From Thermomonas beijingensis (lineage in GTDB: Bacteria; Pseudomonadota; Gammaproteobacteria; Xanthomonadales; Xanthomonadaceae), in assembly GCF_020034655.1 (NCBI RefSeq), contig NZ_JAIQDJ010000006.1, positions 1-64,000 of the forward strand: a stretch of DNA of 64,000 nt, given 5' to 3'. Position numbers and translations under genes: made by a program. A model generated the notes under the pieces. The model ran no database searches. It had not been told where the DNA came from and worked only from the letters and a program-made list of their open reading frames with translations. This document shows, one piece after another, positions 35,100 to 45,258 of the stretch. How positions within the stretch are numbered: the first letter of the stretch is position 1; every line of letters starts with the position of its first letter.

Positions 35100-36116
35100 A
35101 TGCTGTTTCAACGTGTTGCCATTGCCGGTTTGGCCCATATCGACGCCCCGCGTCGCTTGAGTTCGGATGAGATCAACCTGCGCCTGAAGCCCACGCTGGA
35201 TCGGCTGGGGATCAAGATCGACGTGCTCGGTGATATTGCCGGCATCCACGCCCGTCGCCTATGGGATGGGGAAGTGCTGGCCTCGGATGCAGCCACCTTG
35301 GCCGGTGTGAAGGCGCTGGGTGATGCCGGTATCGACCCGGACAAAGTAGGGCTGCTGGTCAATACCTCGGTCAGCCGTGATTATCTGGAGCCATCAACGG
35401 CATCCATTGTCAGCGGCAACCTCGGTCTGCCCGACACCTGCCAGAATTTCGATGTCGCCAATGCGTGCCTGGCCTTCATCAATGGCATGGATATTGCCAG
35501 CCGCATGATCGAGCGTGGCGAAATTGACTACGCACTGATCGTGGATGGTGAAACCGCCAATCTTGCCTATGAAAAAACGCTGGAGCGCATGATGCGCGAC
35601 GACGTCACCGAAGATGATTTCCGCAACGAGCTGGCCACCCTCACCCTGGGTTCCGGTGCTGCCGCCATGGTCTTGGCACGCGCCGAATTGGCTCCCGGCG
35701 CACCCCGCTACAAGGGCGGCGTGACGCGCGCGGCCACCGAGTGGAACAAGCTCTGCCGTGGCAATCTCGACGGCATGATCACCGATACCCGCATGCTGTT
35801 GATCGAAGGCGTGAAGCTGGCCACCAAAACGTTTGATGTGGCCAAGCAGAAGCTGGGCTGGGTGGCCTCCGAGCTGGACGAATACGTCATCCATCAGGTC
35901 AGCAAAGTGCACACCGCCGCGTTTACCAAGGCAATGGGCATTGACCCCAAGAAAGTCATGACGATCTTTGGTGAACACGGCAACATCGGCCCGGCCAGCG
36001 TGCCGATTGTGCTGAGCAAGTTGCGTGAAATGGGCCGCCTGAAAAAAGGCAGCCGCATTGCCCTGCTGGGAATTGGCTCCGGCCTGAACTGTTCGATGGC
36101 GGAAGTGGAGTGGTGA
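35100..36116 (+). CDS. oleA: OleA, acyl-CoA condensing thiolase of olefin biosynthesis
   Basis: A 338-aa thiolase-superfamily enzyme that joins two fatty acyl-CoAs by non-decarboxylative Claisen condensation to a 2-alkyl-3-ketoacid. The active site is clear: Cys123 in VANACLAFINGMD, His265 in VIHQVSKVHTAAF, Asn295 in GEHGNIGPAS, and Glu97 in DYLEPSTAS, which in Xanthomonas OleA deprotonates the second substrate. Glu97 separates OleA from FabH. It is the first gene of an ole cluster continued by oleB, oleC and oleD. Confidence 0.95.
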   Translation: MLFQRVAIAGLAHIDAPRRLSSDEINLRLKPTLDRLGIKIDVLGDIAGIHARRLWDGEVLASDAATLAGVKALGDAGIDPDKVGLLVNTSVSRDYLEPSTASIVSGNLGLPDTCQNFDVANACLAFINGMDIASRMIERGEIDYALIVDGETANLAYEKTLERMMRDDVTEDDFRNELATLTLGSGAAAMVLARAELAPGAPRYKGGVTRAATEWNKLCRGNLDGMITDTRMLLIEGVKLATKTFDVAKQKLGWVASELDEYVIHQVSKVHTAAFTKAMGIDPKKVMTIFGEHGNIGPASVPIVLSKLREMGRLKKGSRIALLGIGSGLNCSMAEVEW

Positions 36117-36153
36117 GGGGGCGCTAGATCTGCACAACACACTGCGGGGCAAA

Positions 36154-36513
36154 ATGAATTCGGGGATCAGTTTCAACGACAGCCAAGTGCAGGAGCACAA
36201 ACATTCCGGGCTGGGGGTGGCGGCATTTGTCATCAGCCTGTGTGTGGGTTTGTTGCAATTCATTTTGATCGTCACGGCGGGTGTGATAGAGGCCGCGTCC
36301 GAAAGCGGGATGGATGAGAATTCGCCCGAGGCACTGGTATTAGGGGCCGGGATCATCGGTTTACTGCTGGTGGATGTATTGGCCATCGGGCTGGGTATTG
36401 GTGGCGTGGTGCAGTCCAACCGCAAAAAAATCTTCGCGGTGCTGGGTATTGTGTTTGCGGCAATCACTATCGTGCTGACGGTCGTGTTGATGGTCATTGG
36501 CAATTTGATGTAG
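36154..36513 (+). CDS. Small membrane protein inside the ole cluster, uncharacterised
   Basis: A 119-aa protein with three hydrophobic helices (about 20-45, 63-88, 95-118), preceded by a polar N terminus MNSGISFNDSQVQEHKHSG. The pattern SGLGVAAFVISLCVGL resembles DUF4190-type small membrane proteins. It starts 37 bases after oleA and lies before oleB; it is not part of the known OleABCD pathway. A role in anchoring the OleBCD assembly is conceivable but unsupported. Confidence 0.7.
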   Translation: MNSGISFNDSQVQEHKHSGLGVAAFVISLCVGLLQFILIVTAGVIEAASESGMDENSPEALVLGAGIIGLLLVDVLAIGLGIGGVVQSNRKKIFAVLGIVFAAITIVLTVVLMVIGNLM

Positions 36514-36676
36514 GGCCGGCATTGCCCGCGGCAGCCATTTTTTCACGGTGTGGTACGCAGATACATCTGTTTTGCGGGGATCGGGCGCGGCGCTATTTTG
36601 CGTGACCACACTGCGGCCTGACTTGTTTGATGCAGCGCCACGTTGCGCATGGTGCGGCCTGATCGCAACAGCCCAG

Positions 36677-36682
36677 TACAAT
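36677..36682 (+). promoter_or_regulatory. -10-like TACAAT six bases before the oleB start
   Basis: TACAAT ends 6 nt before the ATG at 36689, so transcription would start at the start codon (leaderless). It suggests oleB has its own promoter, apart from oleA. No good -35 is visible 17 bases upstream. Confidence 0.45.
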
Positions 36683-36688
36683 ATGCGC

Positions 36689-37591
36689 ATGCAATTTCCA
36701 GATTATCCATTTACGCCGCAGCGCTTTGCCGCGCGCCCCGGCATCAGCATGTCCTTCCTTGATGAGGGGCCGCGGGATGGCGAGGTTATCGTCATGCTGC
36801 ACGGCAATCCGTCGTGGAGTTATTACTGGCGGCATCTGGTGTTGGGGCTGCGCGACAGCTACCGCTGCATCGTGCCCGACCACGTCGGCATGGGCCTGAG
36901 TGACAAGCCCGATGACGCACCTTCAGCATCGCCGCAGTACGACTACACCTTGCAGTCGCGGATTGAGGATGTGGATGCATTGCTCGCGCATCTGGGCATC
37001 ACCGGGCCGGTGACGCTTGCGGTGCACGACTGGGGCGGGATGATCGGGTTTGGCTGGGCGCTGCGTGACCCGATGCGGATCAAGCGGCTGGTGATCACCA
37101 ATACCGCTGCCTTCCCGTTGCCCGGCAGCAAGCGGTTTCCGCTGCGGCTGGCGATGGGGCGCGACTCGCGTTTGGGCGGCTGGCTGATTCGCCGCTTCAA
37201 CTTGTTTGCACGCGGCGCGGCGCGCTTCGGCACGGTGCGGGCGCTGCCCAAGGACGTGCGTGCAGCGTATGCCGATGTGTACAACGGCTGGGACAAGGCG
37301 ATTTCCACCCTGCGCTTCATGCAAGACATTCCCCTGCACGCGGGGGATCGCGCCATGCCTGTGGTGCAGGCCAGCGCGCAGGCGCTGGCAAGCTATGCCG
37401 ATCGCCCGGTATTCATCGGTTGGGGGCTGCGGGATTTTGTGTTCGACAAACATTTTTTGGCCGGCTTCCGGCGTGCGCTACCGCGTGCACTGGTGCGTGA
37501 GTTCGACGATGCCGGTCATTATGTGATGGAGGACAAACACGAAGTCCTGGTGCCAGCGATTCGGCGCTTTTTGGACGCCAATCCATTGTGA
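36689..37591 (+). CDS. oleB: OleB, beta-lactone decarboxylase of olefin biosynthesis
   Basis: A 300-aa alpha/beta-hydrolase related to haloalkane dehalogenases. In the ole pathway it removes CO2 from the beta-lactone to give a cis-olefin. HGNPSWSYYWRHL is the conserved oxyanion block, the nucleophile is Asp114 in VHDWGGMIGFGWA, and the histidine lies in DDAGHYVMEDKHEVL. With ATG at 36689 the nucleophile is Asp114, the published Xanthomonas OleB number, which supports this start over the ATG at 36683. Confidence 0.93.
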   Translation: MQFPDYPFTPQRFAARPGISMSFLDEGPRDGEVIVMLHGNPSWSYYWRHLVLGLRDSYRCIVPDHVGMGLSDKPDDAPSASPQYDYTLQSRIEDVDALLAHLGITGPVTLAVHDWGGMIGFGWALRDPMRIKRLVITNTAAFPLPGSKRFPLRLAMGRDSRLGGWLIRRFNLFARGAARFGTVRALPKDVRAAYADVYNGWDKAISTLRFMQDIPLHAGDRAMPVVQASAQALASYADRPVFIGWGLRDFVFDKHFLAGFRRALPRALVREFDDAGHYVMEDKHEVLVPAIRRFLDANPL

Positions 37592-37606
37592 ATGAAGCAC
37601 GCTGAG

Positions 37607-37987
37607 TCAAGGCTGCGGCAGCGGATTTTTATCGGCCTCACTCACATCAATCCAGTCGTCTGCTGCCAACACCGGCAAACCATGTGCCACGCGTGCTTTG
37701 TCGCACTGCGCACTGCTGGCACCAAACTCCCAGCTGGCTGGCACCAAGGCGCAAACCGATGGTCGCCGGTCGTGGATCGTGCAGCGGCTATAGCGGCCGA
37801 TGTCGGCATCCAGTGCGATGCAGCGCGGTTGCACTTGCGAAGTACCACGCATCACGCGCTCGTGGGTACGCAGAGTCTCGGTCAGCTCCGGCGGCACTAC
37901 CCCCCCCAGGGCAGGGTCGGCTTCGGACCAATGAAAGCTGACCCGGAAATAGGCACAACAAGCGCCACAGCTGAGGCAGGGATGCAT
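37607..37987 (-). CDS. YkgJ-family cysteine-cluster protein
   Basis: A 126-aa protein with the family's metal-binding cysteines: HPCLSCGACCAYFRVSFHW at the start, RCIALD, RCTIHDRRPSVCALV, and later a Cys in SSAQCDKARVAHGL. YkgJ proteins bind zinc or iron through this cluster; their role is unknown. It is read against the ole genes and separates oleB from oleC. Its start at 37987 gives the canonical N terminus MHPCLSCGACC. Confidence 0.88.
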   Translation of the reverse strand: MHPCLSCGACCAYFRVSFHWSEADPALGGVVPPELTETLRTHERVMRGTSQVQPRCIALDADIGRYSRCTIHDRRPSVCALVPASWEFGASSAQCDKARVAHGLPVLAADDWIDVSEADKNPLPQP

Positions 37988-38105
37988 GGAAAGCCGAGCC
38001 TTGTACGGCCAGTGACGGGAACAGGGTGCGATTTTTTGCCGAACACGCGTCGCATGCAAGTGTTTTCGACGTAATTGGGCGACAATCTGCAGCGATCATG
38101 CAACC

Positions 38106-39776
38106 ATGCTGCCAATGCAGTCCTCCGTCACACGTAATATCGCCGCTGCGCTGCCGCGCTTGGCATTGGCCACGCCAGAGCAAGCGGCAATGCGCACGCC
38201 GGGGCGTTTGGGGCGCTATTCCAAAGCTCTGAGTTACGCCCAGCTGGATGCACGCAGCGATGCCATTGCCGCAGGGCTGGGCAAGCGCGGCATCGCGCGC
38301 GGCAGCCGGGTGGTGGTGATGGTGCGGCCCACCCCGGAGTTTTTCCTGCTGATGTTTGCGCTATTCAAGCGCGGCGCAGTACCGGTGTTGGTGGATCCGG
38401 GGATTGCCAAGCGCGCGTTGAAGCAATGTTTGGATGAAGCACAGCCGCAGGCATTTATCGGCATTCCCTTGGCGATGTTGGCCAAAAAATTATTGGGCTG
38501 GGCCAGCTCTGCGCATGTGCGAATTACCACCGGGCGCAATGCATGGTGGGCCGATGCCACCTTGGCGCAGGTGGAGGCCGAAGGTGCGGGTGCAGGCCCG
38601 CAGTTGGCCGCCACTGGCGGCGATGAGGTGGCGGCGATCCTGTTCACCAGCGGCAGCACCGGTGTGCCCAAGGGCGTGGTGTATCGGCATCGGCATTTCA
38701 TCGCACAAATTGAAATGCTGGGGAGGGCATTCGGGATTGAGGCCGGTGGTATTGATCTGCCCACCTTCCCTCCATTTGCCTTGTTCGATCCCGCACTGGG
38801 CCTGACCAGCATCATTCCCGACATGGATCCCACGCGTCCTGCCAAAGCCAACCCACGCAAGCTGCACAAGGCGATCACCCGGTTTGGTGTCACCCAGTTG
38901 TTTGGCTCGCCGGCCTTGATGCGGGTGCTGGCCGAATATGGCGAATCCCTGCCCAGTATCCGGCGTGTCACCAGTGCCGGCGCGCCGGTGCCGCCGCAGG
39001 TGGTGCAGCGCATGTTGGAGCTGTTGCCGAAGGATGCCCAATTCTGGACACCCTACGGTGCCACCGAATGCCTGCCGGTCGCGGTGATCGAAGGCCGTGA
39101 ATTGCTGGCCCTGCGCAGCCGCACCGAAACCGGTGCCGGCACCTGCGTGGGACGACCGGTAGCACCCAATGAGGTGCGCATCATCCGCATCAGCGATACC
39201 GCGATTGCACATTGGGACAACAGCTTGCAAGTGGGCGCCGGCCAAGTGGGCGAAATTACAGTGGCCGGGCCCAGTGCGACCGACAGTTATTACAATCGTG
39301 ATGCGCAGACAGCGTTGGCCAAAATCCAGGAGACCTTGAGCGATGGCAGCACCCGTATCGTGCATCGCATGGGGGACTTGGGTTGGTTCGATGCAGACGG
39401 CCGGCTCTGGTTCTGCGGGCGTAAATCACAACGCGTGGTGATGGACGAGGTGACCACCCTGTGCACGGAACAGGTCGAACCGTATTTCAACACCCGCCCG
39501 GATGTTGCGCGCACCGCACTGGTGGGCGTAGGCGAAGCCGGCAAGCAGACACCCGTGCTGTTGTTCGAGCTCAACACGGGTAGCCGTGCAAATCCCGTCG
39601 AAGTGGCCGATGAACTGCGCTATATCGCCAATGGCTTGGTGCACACCGCCAAGATCAGCCACTTCCTGCATTACCCCAAACCGTTCCCGGTGGATATCCG
39701 TCACAACGCCAAAATCAGCCGCGAGAAATTGGCGGTGTGGGCGGCGAAAAAATTGCGAATCAAACAAGCACAATGA
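38106..39776 (+). CDS. oleC: OleC, beta-lactone synthetase of olefin biosynthesis
   Basis: A 556-aa member of the AMP-dependent synthetase superfamily. It uses ATP to convert the 2-alkyl-3-hydroxyacid made by OleD into a cis-beta-lactone. The P-loop is [18 protein letters not shown], the adenine motif [12 protein letters not shown], and the hinge region [23 protein letters not shown]; the catalytic Lys is in the C-terminal [13 protein letters not shown]. The stop overlaps the oleD ATG by four bases, as expected for proteins that work in one complex. Confidence 0.93.
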   Translation: MLPMQSSVTRNIAAALPRLALATPEQAAMRTPGRLGRYSKALSYAQLDARSDAIAAGLGKRGIARGSRVVVMVRPTPEFFLLMFALFKRGAVPVLVDPGIAKRALKQCLDEAQPQAFIGIPLAMLAKKLLGWASSAHVRITTGRNAWWADATLAQVEAEGAGAGPQLAATGGDEVAAILFTSGSTGVPKGVVYRHRHFIAQIEMLGRAFGIEAGGIDLPTFPPFALFDPALGLTSIIPDMDPTRPAKANPRKLHKAITRFGVTQLFGSPALMRVLAEYGESLPSIRRVTSAGAPVPPQVVQRMLELLPKDAQFWTPYGATECLPVAVIEGRELLALRSRTETGAGTCVGRPVAPNEVRIIRISDTAIAHWDNSLQVGAGQVGEITVAGPSATDSYYNRDAQTALAKIQETLSDGSTRIVHRMGDLGWFDADGRLWFCGRKSQRVVMDEVTTLCTEQVEPYFNTRPDVARTALVGVGEAGKQTPVLLFELNTGSRANPVEVADELRYIANGLVHTAKISHFLHYPKPFPVDIRHNAKISREKLAVWAAKKLRIKQAQ

Positions 39777-40777
39777 AGGTACTTGTTACTGGTGGCGGTG
39801 GATTTCTTGGCCAAGCCCTGTGCCGCGGCTTGCTGGCGCAAGGTCACGCTGTGGCCAGTTTCAGCCGCAGCCGGCATGCAGGGTTGGATGTGCTGGGGGT
39901 GCGCCAGTTGCAGGGCGATTTGGCAGACCCTGACGCCGTGCAGCAGGCCTTTGCCGAAGGTTTCGATGCCGTGCTGCATAACGCTGCCAAGGCCGGGACC
40001 TGGGGCAGTTATGCCAGCTATTTCAGCGCCAATGTGCTGGGCACGCGGCATGTGATTGCCGCGTGCCGCACGCATGGCATCGGCAAGTTGGTACACACCT
40101 CCACGCCTAGCGTGGTGCATCGCGCCACCCATCCGGTGGAAGGCTTGGGTGCCGATGCGGTGCCCTATGGCGAAGGCGTGAAGGCGCATTACGCCGCCAG
40201 CAAAATCATTGCCGAGCGCGAAGTACTGGCCGCCAACGATGCGCAACTGGCCACGATTGCACTGCGTCCGCGCTTGATCTGGGGGCCGGGTGACACCCAG
40301 ATTCTGCCGAAGCTGGTGGCGCGCGCACGCAGTGGGCGGCTGCGCTTGGTGGGCGATGGCAATAATTTGGTGGATACCACCTACATCGACAACGCGGCGC
40401 AGGCGCATCTGGATGCGCTGGCGGCCTTGCAGCCGGGTGCGGCTTGCGCCGGCAACGCCTACTTCATCAGCAATGGCGAACCATGGCCGTTGCGTGAGGT
40501 CTTGAATGGCTTGCTGCGCGCCGCCGATGCGCCGCAAGTGCATGCCACGCTGCCATTTCGCTTGGCGTATGCACTGGGTGCGTTTTGCGAAGGGGCGTGG
40601 ACGTTGCTGCCCCTGCGCGGTGAACCGCCGATGACGCGCTTTCTGGCCGAACAACTGAGTACCGCACATTGGTATGCCATGGCGCCGGCCACCCGCGATT
40701 TTGGCTATGTGCCGCAGGTGAGCATGAATGAAGGCTTGGCGCGGCTGCGGGCCGCCTTGGTCGCGGGCAAGGCGTAG
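39773..40777 (+). CDS. oleD: OleD, 2-alkyl-3-ketoacid reductase of olefin biosynthesis
   Basis: A 334-aa extended short-chain dehydrogenase. It reduces the OleA product with NADPH. The cofactor motif [15 protein letters not shown] is at the N terminus; [24 protein letters not shown] and the catalytic pair in [14 protein letters not shown] (Tyr, Lys) follow. The start overlaps the oleC stop (ATGA). This completes the four-enzyme ole set. Confidence 0.93.
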   Translation: MKVLVTGGGGFLGQALCRGLLAQGHAVASFSRSRHAGLDVLGVRQLQGDLADPDAVQQAFAEGFDAVLHNAAKAGTWGSYASYFSANVLGTRHVIAACRTHGIGKLVHTSTPSVVHRATHPVEGLGADAVPYGEGVKAHYAASKIIAEREVLAANDAQLATIALRPRLIWGPGDTQILPKLVARARSGRLRLVGDGNNLVDTTYIDNAAQAHLDALAALQPGAACAGNAYFISNGEPWPLREVLNGLLRAADAPQVHATLPFRLAYALGAFCEGAWTLLPLRGEPPMTRFLAEQLSTAHWYAMAPATRDFGYVPQVSMNEGLARLRAALVAGKA

Positions 40778-40791
40778 CGCGTTCCCACCGC

Positions 40792-40797
40792 TACAAT
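40792..40797 (+). promoter_or_regulatory. -10-like TACAAT six bases before the ubiJ start
   Basis: TACAAT ends 6 nt before the ATG at 40804, predicting a leaderless transcript that separates ubiJ-ubiB from the ole genes just upstream. Confidence 0.45.
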
Positions 40798-40803
40798 GCC
40801 GGC

Positions 40804-41442
40804 ATGACTGGATTGCCCTTCAATTGGAAACAGCCAGCCGGCAAAGCGCTGGAAATCGCGCTGAATCACACGCTGGCGTTGGATACGGATACCTGCGCAG
40901 GCCTTGCGGCACTGGATGGGCAGCGGGTGGCACTGACGCTGACCGCGCCTCCGCTTGCGCTGCAAATCACGGTGGCCGGTGATGCTCTGCGCGTAGGCCC
41001 GGTGGATGCCGATGCCGAGCCGGATCTGGGCGTGCGCAGCAGCTTGGGCGGCCTGCTCCGGCAATTGCCGATGTTGCGCAGCAATCACGCGCCGCCGGTG
41101 GGCAAACTGCGTATCGAAGGGGATGCTGAACTGGCGCGCCGCCTGCAGAAGTTGGCGCAAGGGTTTGACCCCGATTGGCAATTGCCCTTCGTCAATCTGT
41201 TTGGCGAGGTGCTGGGCGTGCAAATTGCCAAGGCGGTGCGCGCTGCGCTCAAGCAGGCACAGGTGGCGGGCCGCAATCTGGCAGAAACCACGGCTGAGTA
41301 TTTGACCGAAGAAAGCCGCGACGTGGTGCCACGCGCTGAACTGGATGCGTTCCATGATGATGTGGACGCACTGCGCGATGACGCAGAACGGATTGCCGCA
41401 AAAATCGCACGCCTGCGCCGCGAGCGAGGATTGCCCGCATGA
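40804..41442 (+). CDS. ubiJ: UbiJ-type ubiquinone biosynthesis accessory protein (SCP2 domain)
   Basis: A 212-aa protein. The SCP2-like lipid-binding domain (about 15-115) includes [26 protein letters not shown]; a C-terminal helical part ([20 protein letters not shown]) probably forms a coiled coil with UbiK. UbiJ holds the hydrophobic ring intermediates in the soluble Ubi complex. The stop overlaps the ubiB start by four bases, matching the usual ubiJ-ubiB pairing. ubiE, which often precedes them, is not here. Confidence 0.88.
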   Translation: MTGLPFNWKQPAGKALEIALNHTLALDTDTCAGLAALDGQRVALTLTAPPLALQITVAGDALRVGPVDADAEPDLGVRSSLGGLLRQLPMLRSNHAPPVGKLRIEGDAELARRLQKLAQGFDPDWQLPFVNLFGEVLGVQIAKAVRAALKQAQVAGRNLAETTAEYLTEESRDVVPRAELDAFHDDVDALRDDAERIAAKIARLRRERGLPA

Positions 41443-43091
41443 AGGCTGCGCTGCGGGCCTGGCGCATTGGTCGCGTGTTGTTGCGCTATCGGTTGGATGA
41501 TTTGCTGGATGACACGCCCGCAGAGCGTTGGCTGAAGTTGATGCGGCCGTTTGTACCGCGTGCATCGCGTGAGGTGGCGGCGATGTCGCGGGGCGCTCGC
41601 TTGCGCTTGGCCTTGCAGGAATTGGGGCCGATCTTCGTCAAGTTCGGGCAGATTCTTTCCACACGCCGGGATTTGGTGCCGCCCGATATCGCCGATGAAT
41701 TGACCCAATTGCAAGACCGGGTGGCACCGTTCGATGGTAGGCAAGCGCGGATCTTGGTGGAAGCCGCATTGGGCCGCAGCATTACCGATGCGTATGCCAG
41801 CTTCGACACCACCCCGCTGGCCTCGGCCAGCATCGCGCAGGTGCATGCCGCCACCCTGCACGAGGGGCGCGAGGTGGTGGTCAAGGTGCTGCGCCCTGGC
41901 ATCGAAAAACAAATCGCGGCGGATATCGCTCTGCTGAACAACGTTGCCGCAGTGGTGGAGCGCGCCCACCCCAGCGCCGACAAAATCCGCCCGCGTGAAA
42001 TCGTGGCCGAGATACAGAACACGCTGGCCGCTGAACTCGACCTGCAACGCGAAGCCGGCAACGCCAGCCTGCTGCGCCGCAATTGGCAAGACTCGGCGGA
42101 CTTGTACGTACCGGAAATCATCTGGTCGCATACGGCCGAGCGCGCAATGACGATGGAGCGCGTGCGCGGCATCCCATCCGATGACGTGAAGGCGCTGGAC
42201 GCCGCCGGCATCGACCGCAAAGCCTTGGCGGCCAAAGGCGTGCGGGTGTTTTATCAACAAGTGTTCCGCGATAATTTTTTCCATGCCGATGCGCACGCCG
42301 GCAACATCTGGGTGGATGCCACGCGCAAAAGCGATCCGCGTTTCATCGCGCTGGATTTCGGCATCATGGGCCAGCTCTCCAGCGAGGATCAGTACTACCT
42401 TGCGGAAAATTTCATGGCGATCTTCAATCGCGACTATCGCCGCATCGCCGAGTTGCATGTGCAGGCCGGCTGGATGCCGGCACATATCCGCATTGATGAG
42501 CTGGAGGCCGCCGCGCGTGCGGTGTGCGAGCCGTACTTCACCCGGCCGCTGAGTGAAATTTCATTGGCCGAAGTGCTGGTGAAATTGTTCCGCACTGCGC
42601 AGCGCTACGAATTGACGCTGCAACCGCAGCTGATCCTGTTGCAAAAAACCTTGCTCAATATCGAAGGCGTGGGCCGCCAGTTGGACCCGAACATCGACAT
42701 TTGGGCGGTGGCAAAACCCGTTCTGGAAACCATCCTGCGCGAGCGCTACAGCCGCAAGCGCCTGCTGGGTGAATTGCGCAAGCGGATGCCGGAGTTGATC
42801 ACCCGCGCCCCCGACATGCCGCGCCTGTTGCATGCGTGGTTGCAGCAGCAAGTGGATGGCAGTCATCGGCTGGGCATGCACTCGGCCGATGTGCGTGAAA
42901 TCGCACAGGTGTTGAAGGCGATGCAACGCCGCATCGTGTCCTCGATCCTCGGGATGGGCCTGCTGATCGTGGCGGTGGTGTTGTACGCGATGGATGCCGG
43001 CGGGCCGAAGGTGCTGGCGCTGCCGGTATCGACGTGGATTGCGGGCCTGGGTGGGCTGTGGGCGCTGTTGGCGGCGTGGCCACGGCGATGA
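41439..43091 (+). CDS. ubiB: UbiB, atypical kinase of ubiquinone biosynthesis
   Basis: A 550-aa ADCK/ABC1-family ATPase at the inner membrane. The KxGQ hallmark is in [21 protein letters not shown], followed by ASIAQVHAA and the ATP-binding Lys in [10 protein letters not shown]. The catalytic loop is [13 protein letters not shown] and the metal site is [11 protein letters not shown]. Two hydrophobic helices at 498-520 and 525-545 anchor it. It is thought to help extract membrane-bound ubiquinone precursors. Length and motifs are typical. Confidence 0.95.
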   Translation: MKAALRAWRIGRVLLRYRLDDLLDDTPAERWLKLMRPFVPRASREVAAMSRGARLRLALQELGPIFVKFGQILSTRRDLVPPDIADELTQLQDRVAPFDGRQARILVEAALGRSITDAYASFDTTPLASASIAQVHAATLHEGREVVVKVLRPGIEKQIAADIALLNNVAAVVERAHPSADKIRPREIVAEIQNTLAAELDLQREAGNASLLRRNWQDSADLYVPEIIWSHTAERAMTMERVRGIPSDDVKALDAAGIDRKALAAKGVRVFYQQVFRDNFFHADAHAGNIWVDATRKSDPRFIALDFGIMGQLSSEDQYYLAENFMAIFNRDYRRIAELHVQAGWMPAHIRIDELEAAARAVCEPYFTRPLSEISLAEVLVKLFRTAQRYELTLQPQLILLQKTLLNIEGVGRQLDPNIDIWAVAKPVLETILRERYSRKRLLGELRKRMPELITRAPDMPRLLHAWLQQQVDGSHRLGMHSADVREIAQVLKAMQRRIVSSILGMGLLIVAVVLYAMDAGGPKVLALPVSTWIAGLGGLWALLAAWPRR

Positions 43092-43151
43092 AATTGTGTA
43101 CGGCCTGCGGCATCGTTAAGGTGCCGCAGCCAGCCACCACGAATCATCCCC

Positions 43152-44129
43152 ATGGGCACCGCGCATTCGCACCGCCACAACAATCACGACGACCGCGCTG
43201 CGTCTCACGGCCACGCGCACGCGCATGATCACGGCGCGCCTGGGCACAGCCATGTGCCGGCGGTGATCAAGCATGAAAAACCCTTGTGGATTGCCTTCGG
43301 GCTGACCTTCCTCGTCTTGCTGGTGGAGGTCGCCGGTGGCCTGCTGGCCAACAGTCTGGCGCTGCTCTCGGATGCGGCGCACATGATGACCGACGTGGCC
43401 GCGCTGGGGGTGTCGTTGTTTGCCGTGCGCATGAGCCGGCGACCGGCCGATGCGCGTCGCAGTTATGGCTATGCGCGGATGGAGGCGATTGGTGCGTTGA
43501 TCAATTCCAGCCTGTTGTTTTTGGTCGCCGGCTACATTTTGTGGGAGGCGATCGGGCGCTTTCGCAATCCGCAAGAGGTGGCCTCCGCCAGCATGTTGAT
43601 CGTGGCGGTGGTGGGGTTGCTGGCGAACCTTATGTCGATGAAATTGCTGGCCGCCGGAGCCGGCGAAAACCTGAATATGCAAGGCGCGTACCTGGAAGTG
43701 TGGAGCGACATGCTGGGCTCATTGGGTGTGATCGCCGGTGCCGTGGTGATCCATTTCACCGGTTGGACCGTGGTGGACCCGATCGTGGCGGTGTTGCTGG
43801 GGTTATGGGTATTGCCGCGCACCTGGGTACTGTTGAAGCAAGCCGCGCATGTGTTGATGCAGGGTGTGCCTGCGGGGTTGGACATTGATGTGTTGCGTGA
43901 TGCCATGCAGGCGGTGCCGGGCGTGGCGACGGTGCATGATTTGCATGTGTGGGCGTTGGGCTCGAAAGAACCCATCCTGACTGCGCATGTGTTGCTGCAA
44001 GATGGCAGTGTCGATGCCGATGGCGTGCGTGCAAACGTGGCTGACGTCTTGCAGGAAGCGTTCAATATCGAACACGCCACCTTGCAGATGGAAGTCAGCC
44101 ATTGCGGCGGCGGGAAATTGCACAACTGA
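43152..44129 (+). CDS. Cation diffusion facilitator (CzcD/ZitB-type metal efflux)
   Basis: A 325-aa inner-membrane antiporter that exports Zn2+, Co2+ or Cd2+ for H+. It starts with a His-rich cytoplasmic segment (SHRHNNHDDR, SHGHAHAHDH). Six helices follow; the metal site of helix 2 is SLALLSDAAHMMTDVAAL and helix 5 has NMQGAYLEVWSDMLGSLGV. The C-terminal cytoplasmic domain has TVHDLHVWALGSKEPILTAH. No metal-responsive regulator lies beside it. Confidence 0.92.
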   Translation: MGTAHSHRHNNHDDRAASHGHAHAHDHGAPGHSHVPAVIKHEKPLWIAFGLTFLVLLVEVAGGLLANSLALLSDAAHMMTDVAALGVSLFAVRMSRRPADARRSYGYARMEAIGALINSSLLFLVAGYILWEAIGRFRNPQEVASASMLIVAVVGLLANLMSMKLLAAGAGENLNMQGAYLEVWSDMLGSLGVIAGAVVIHFTGWTVVDPIVAVLLGLWVLPRTWVLLKQAAHVLMQGVPAGLDIDVLRDAMQAVPGVATVHDLHVWALGSKEPILTAHVLLQDGSVDADGVRANVADVLQEAFNIEHATLQMEVSHCGGGKLHN

Positions 44130-44205
44130 GGGCCCCAGGCACCGCTGCAAATGGCAGTTAACCGGCGTATCGTGCGGATTCCTTTCTTTGCCTTGCGGTG
44201 ATGCC

Positions 44206-45258
44206 ATGACCACCCACGCATTCGGGGCCCATGCGGCCGACCAACCCATCGTTGCGATTGATATCGAGCGCCGCGCACCGGGGCCGCAGGATGTGCAGAT
44301 CGACATCGCCTATTGCGGCGTTTGCCATTCCGATTTGCACACGGTGCGCAGCGAATGGCCGGGCACCGTGTACCCGTGCGTGCCGGGGCACGAAATCGTG
44401 GGGCATGTCAGCGCGGTGGGCGCGGACGTCACTGCGTTCAAGGCGGGCGATACGGTGGGCGTGGGCTGCCTGGTGGACAGCTGCCGCACCTGTGCTTCCT
44501 GCGAGGAGGGACTGGAGCAGTATTGCAGCAAAGGCATTATCGGCACCTACAACAGCCCCACCGCCGATGCGCCCGGCCACACGCTGGGTGGCTATTCGCA
44601 GCGGATCGTGGTGGATCAGCGTTTCGTATTGCATGTGCGTCACCCAGGCGAACAACTCGCCGCGGTCGCGCCGCTGCTTTGTGCGGGCATCACCACCTAC
44701 TCGCCCTTGCGGCACTGGGGTGCGGGGCCGGGCAAGAAGGTCGGTATCGTGGGTATCGGCGGGTTGGGACATATGGGCGTCAAGATCGCGCATGCGATGG
44801 GCGCACAGGTGGTGGCGTTTACCACCAGCGAATCCAAGCGTGCCGAGGCGCATCGCTTGGGCGCCGATGCCGTGGTGAACTCGCGTGATGAGGCGCAGAT
44901 GCAAGCGCACGCCGGCAGTTTCGATTTCATTCTCAATACCGTGGCCGCGCCGCATGTGCTGGATGGCTTTATCCATCTGCTCAAGCGCGACGGCACGATG
45001 TGCCTGGTCGGTGCACCGGCCTCGCCGCACCCCAGCCCGAATGTGATGGGTCTGGTATTTGGCCGCAAAGCCATTGCCGGGTCGTTGATTGGCGGCTTGC
45101 CGGAAACCCAGGAGATGCTGGATTTCTGCGCCCGGCACGGCATCGTGGCCGATATCGAAATAATCGACGCGCAAGCCATCGACGTCGCGTACGAGCGTAT
45201 GCTCAAGAGCGATGTGAAATACCGCTTCGTGATCGACTGCGCCACGATGGGCGCATGA
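44206..45258 (+). CDS. Zinc-dependent NAD(P) alcohol dehydrogenase (YahK/CAD type)
   Basis: A 350-aa medium-chain dehydrogenase. The catalytic-zinc ligands are Cys in YCGVCHSDLH, then HE in PCVPGHEIVG, and Cys in CAGITTYSPL. The four structural-zinc Cys are in CRTCASCEEGLEQYC. The Rossmann motif is VGIVGIGGLGHMGVKIAHAMG. The CAD/YahK group reduces a broad range of aldehydes with NADPH. The stop overlaps the truC start (ATGA). Confidence 0.9.
   Translation: MTTHAFGAHAADQPIVAIDIERRAPGPQDVQIDIAYCGVCHSDLHTVRSEWPGTVYPCVPGHEIVGHVSAVGADVTAFKAGDTVGVGCLVDSCRTCASCEEGLEQYCSKGIIGTYNSPTADAPGHTLGGYSQRIVVDQRFVLHVRHPGEQLAAVAPLLCAGITTYSPLRHWGAGPGKKVGIVGIGGLGHMGVKIAHAMGAQVVAFTTSESKRAEAHRLGADAVVNSRDEAQMQAHAGSFDFILNTVAAPHVLDGFIHLLKRDGTMCLVGAPASPHPSPNVMGLVFGRKAIAGSLIGGLPETQEMLDFCARHGIVADIEIIDAQAIDVAYERMLKSDVKYRFVIDCATMGA

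Noticed and set aside
41085..42485. 466-aa minus-strand ORF opposite ubiJ and ubiB
   Set aside because: It crosses the junction of two coupled genes on the other strand and has no recognisable domain.
43670..43720. Helix 5 of the cation efflux protein has Glu where many relatives have His
   Set aside because: The AYLEVWSD form is common in CzcD-like proteins, so it is not an unusual loss of a metal ligand.
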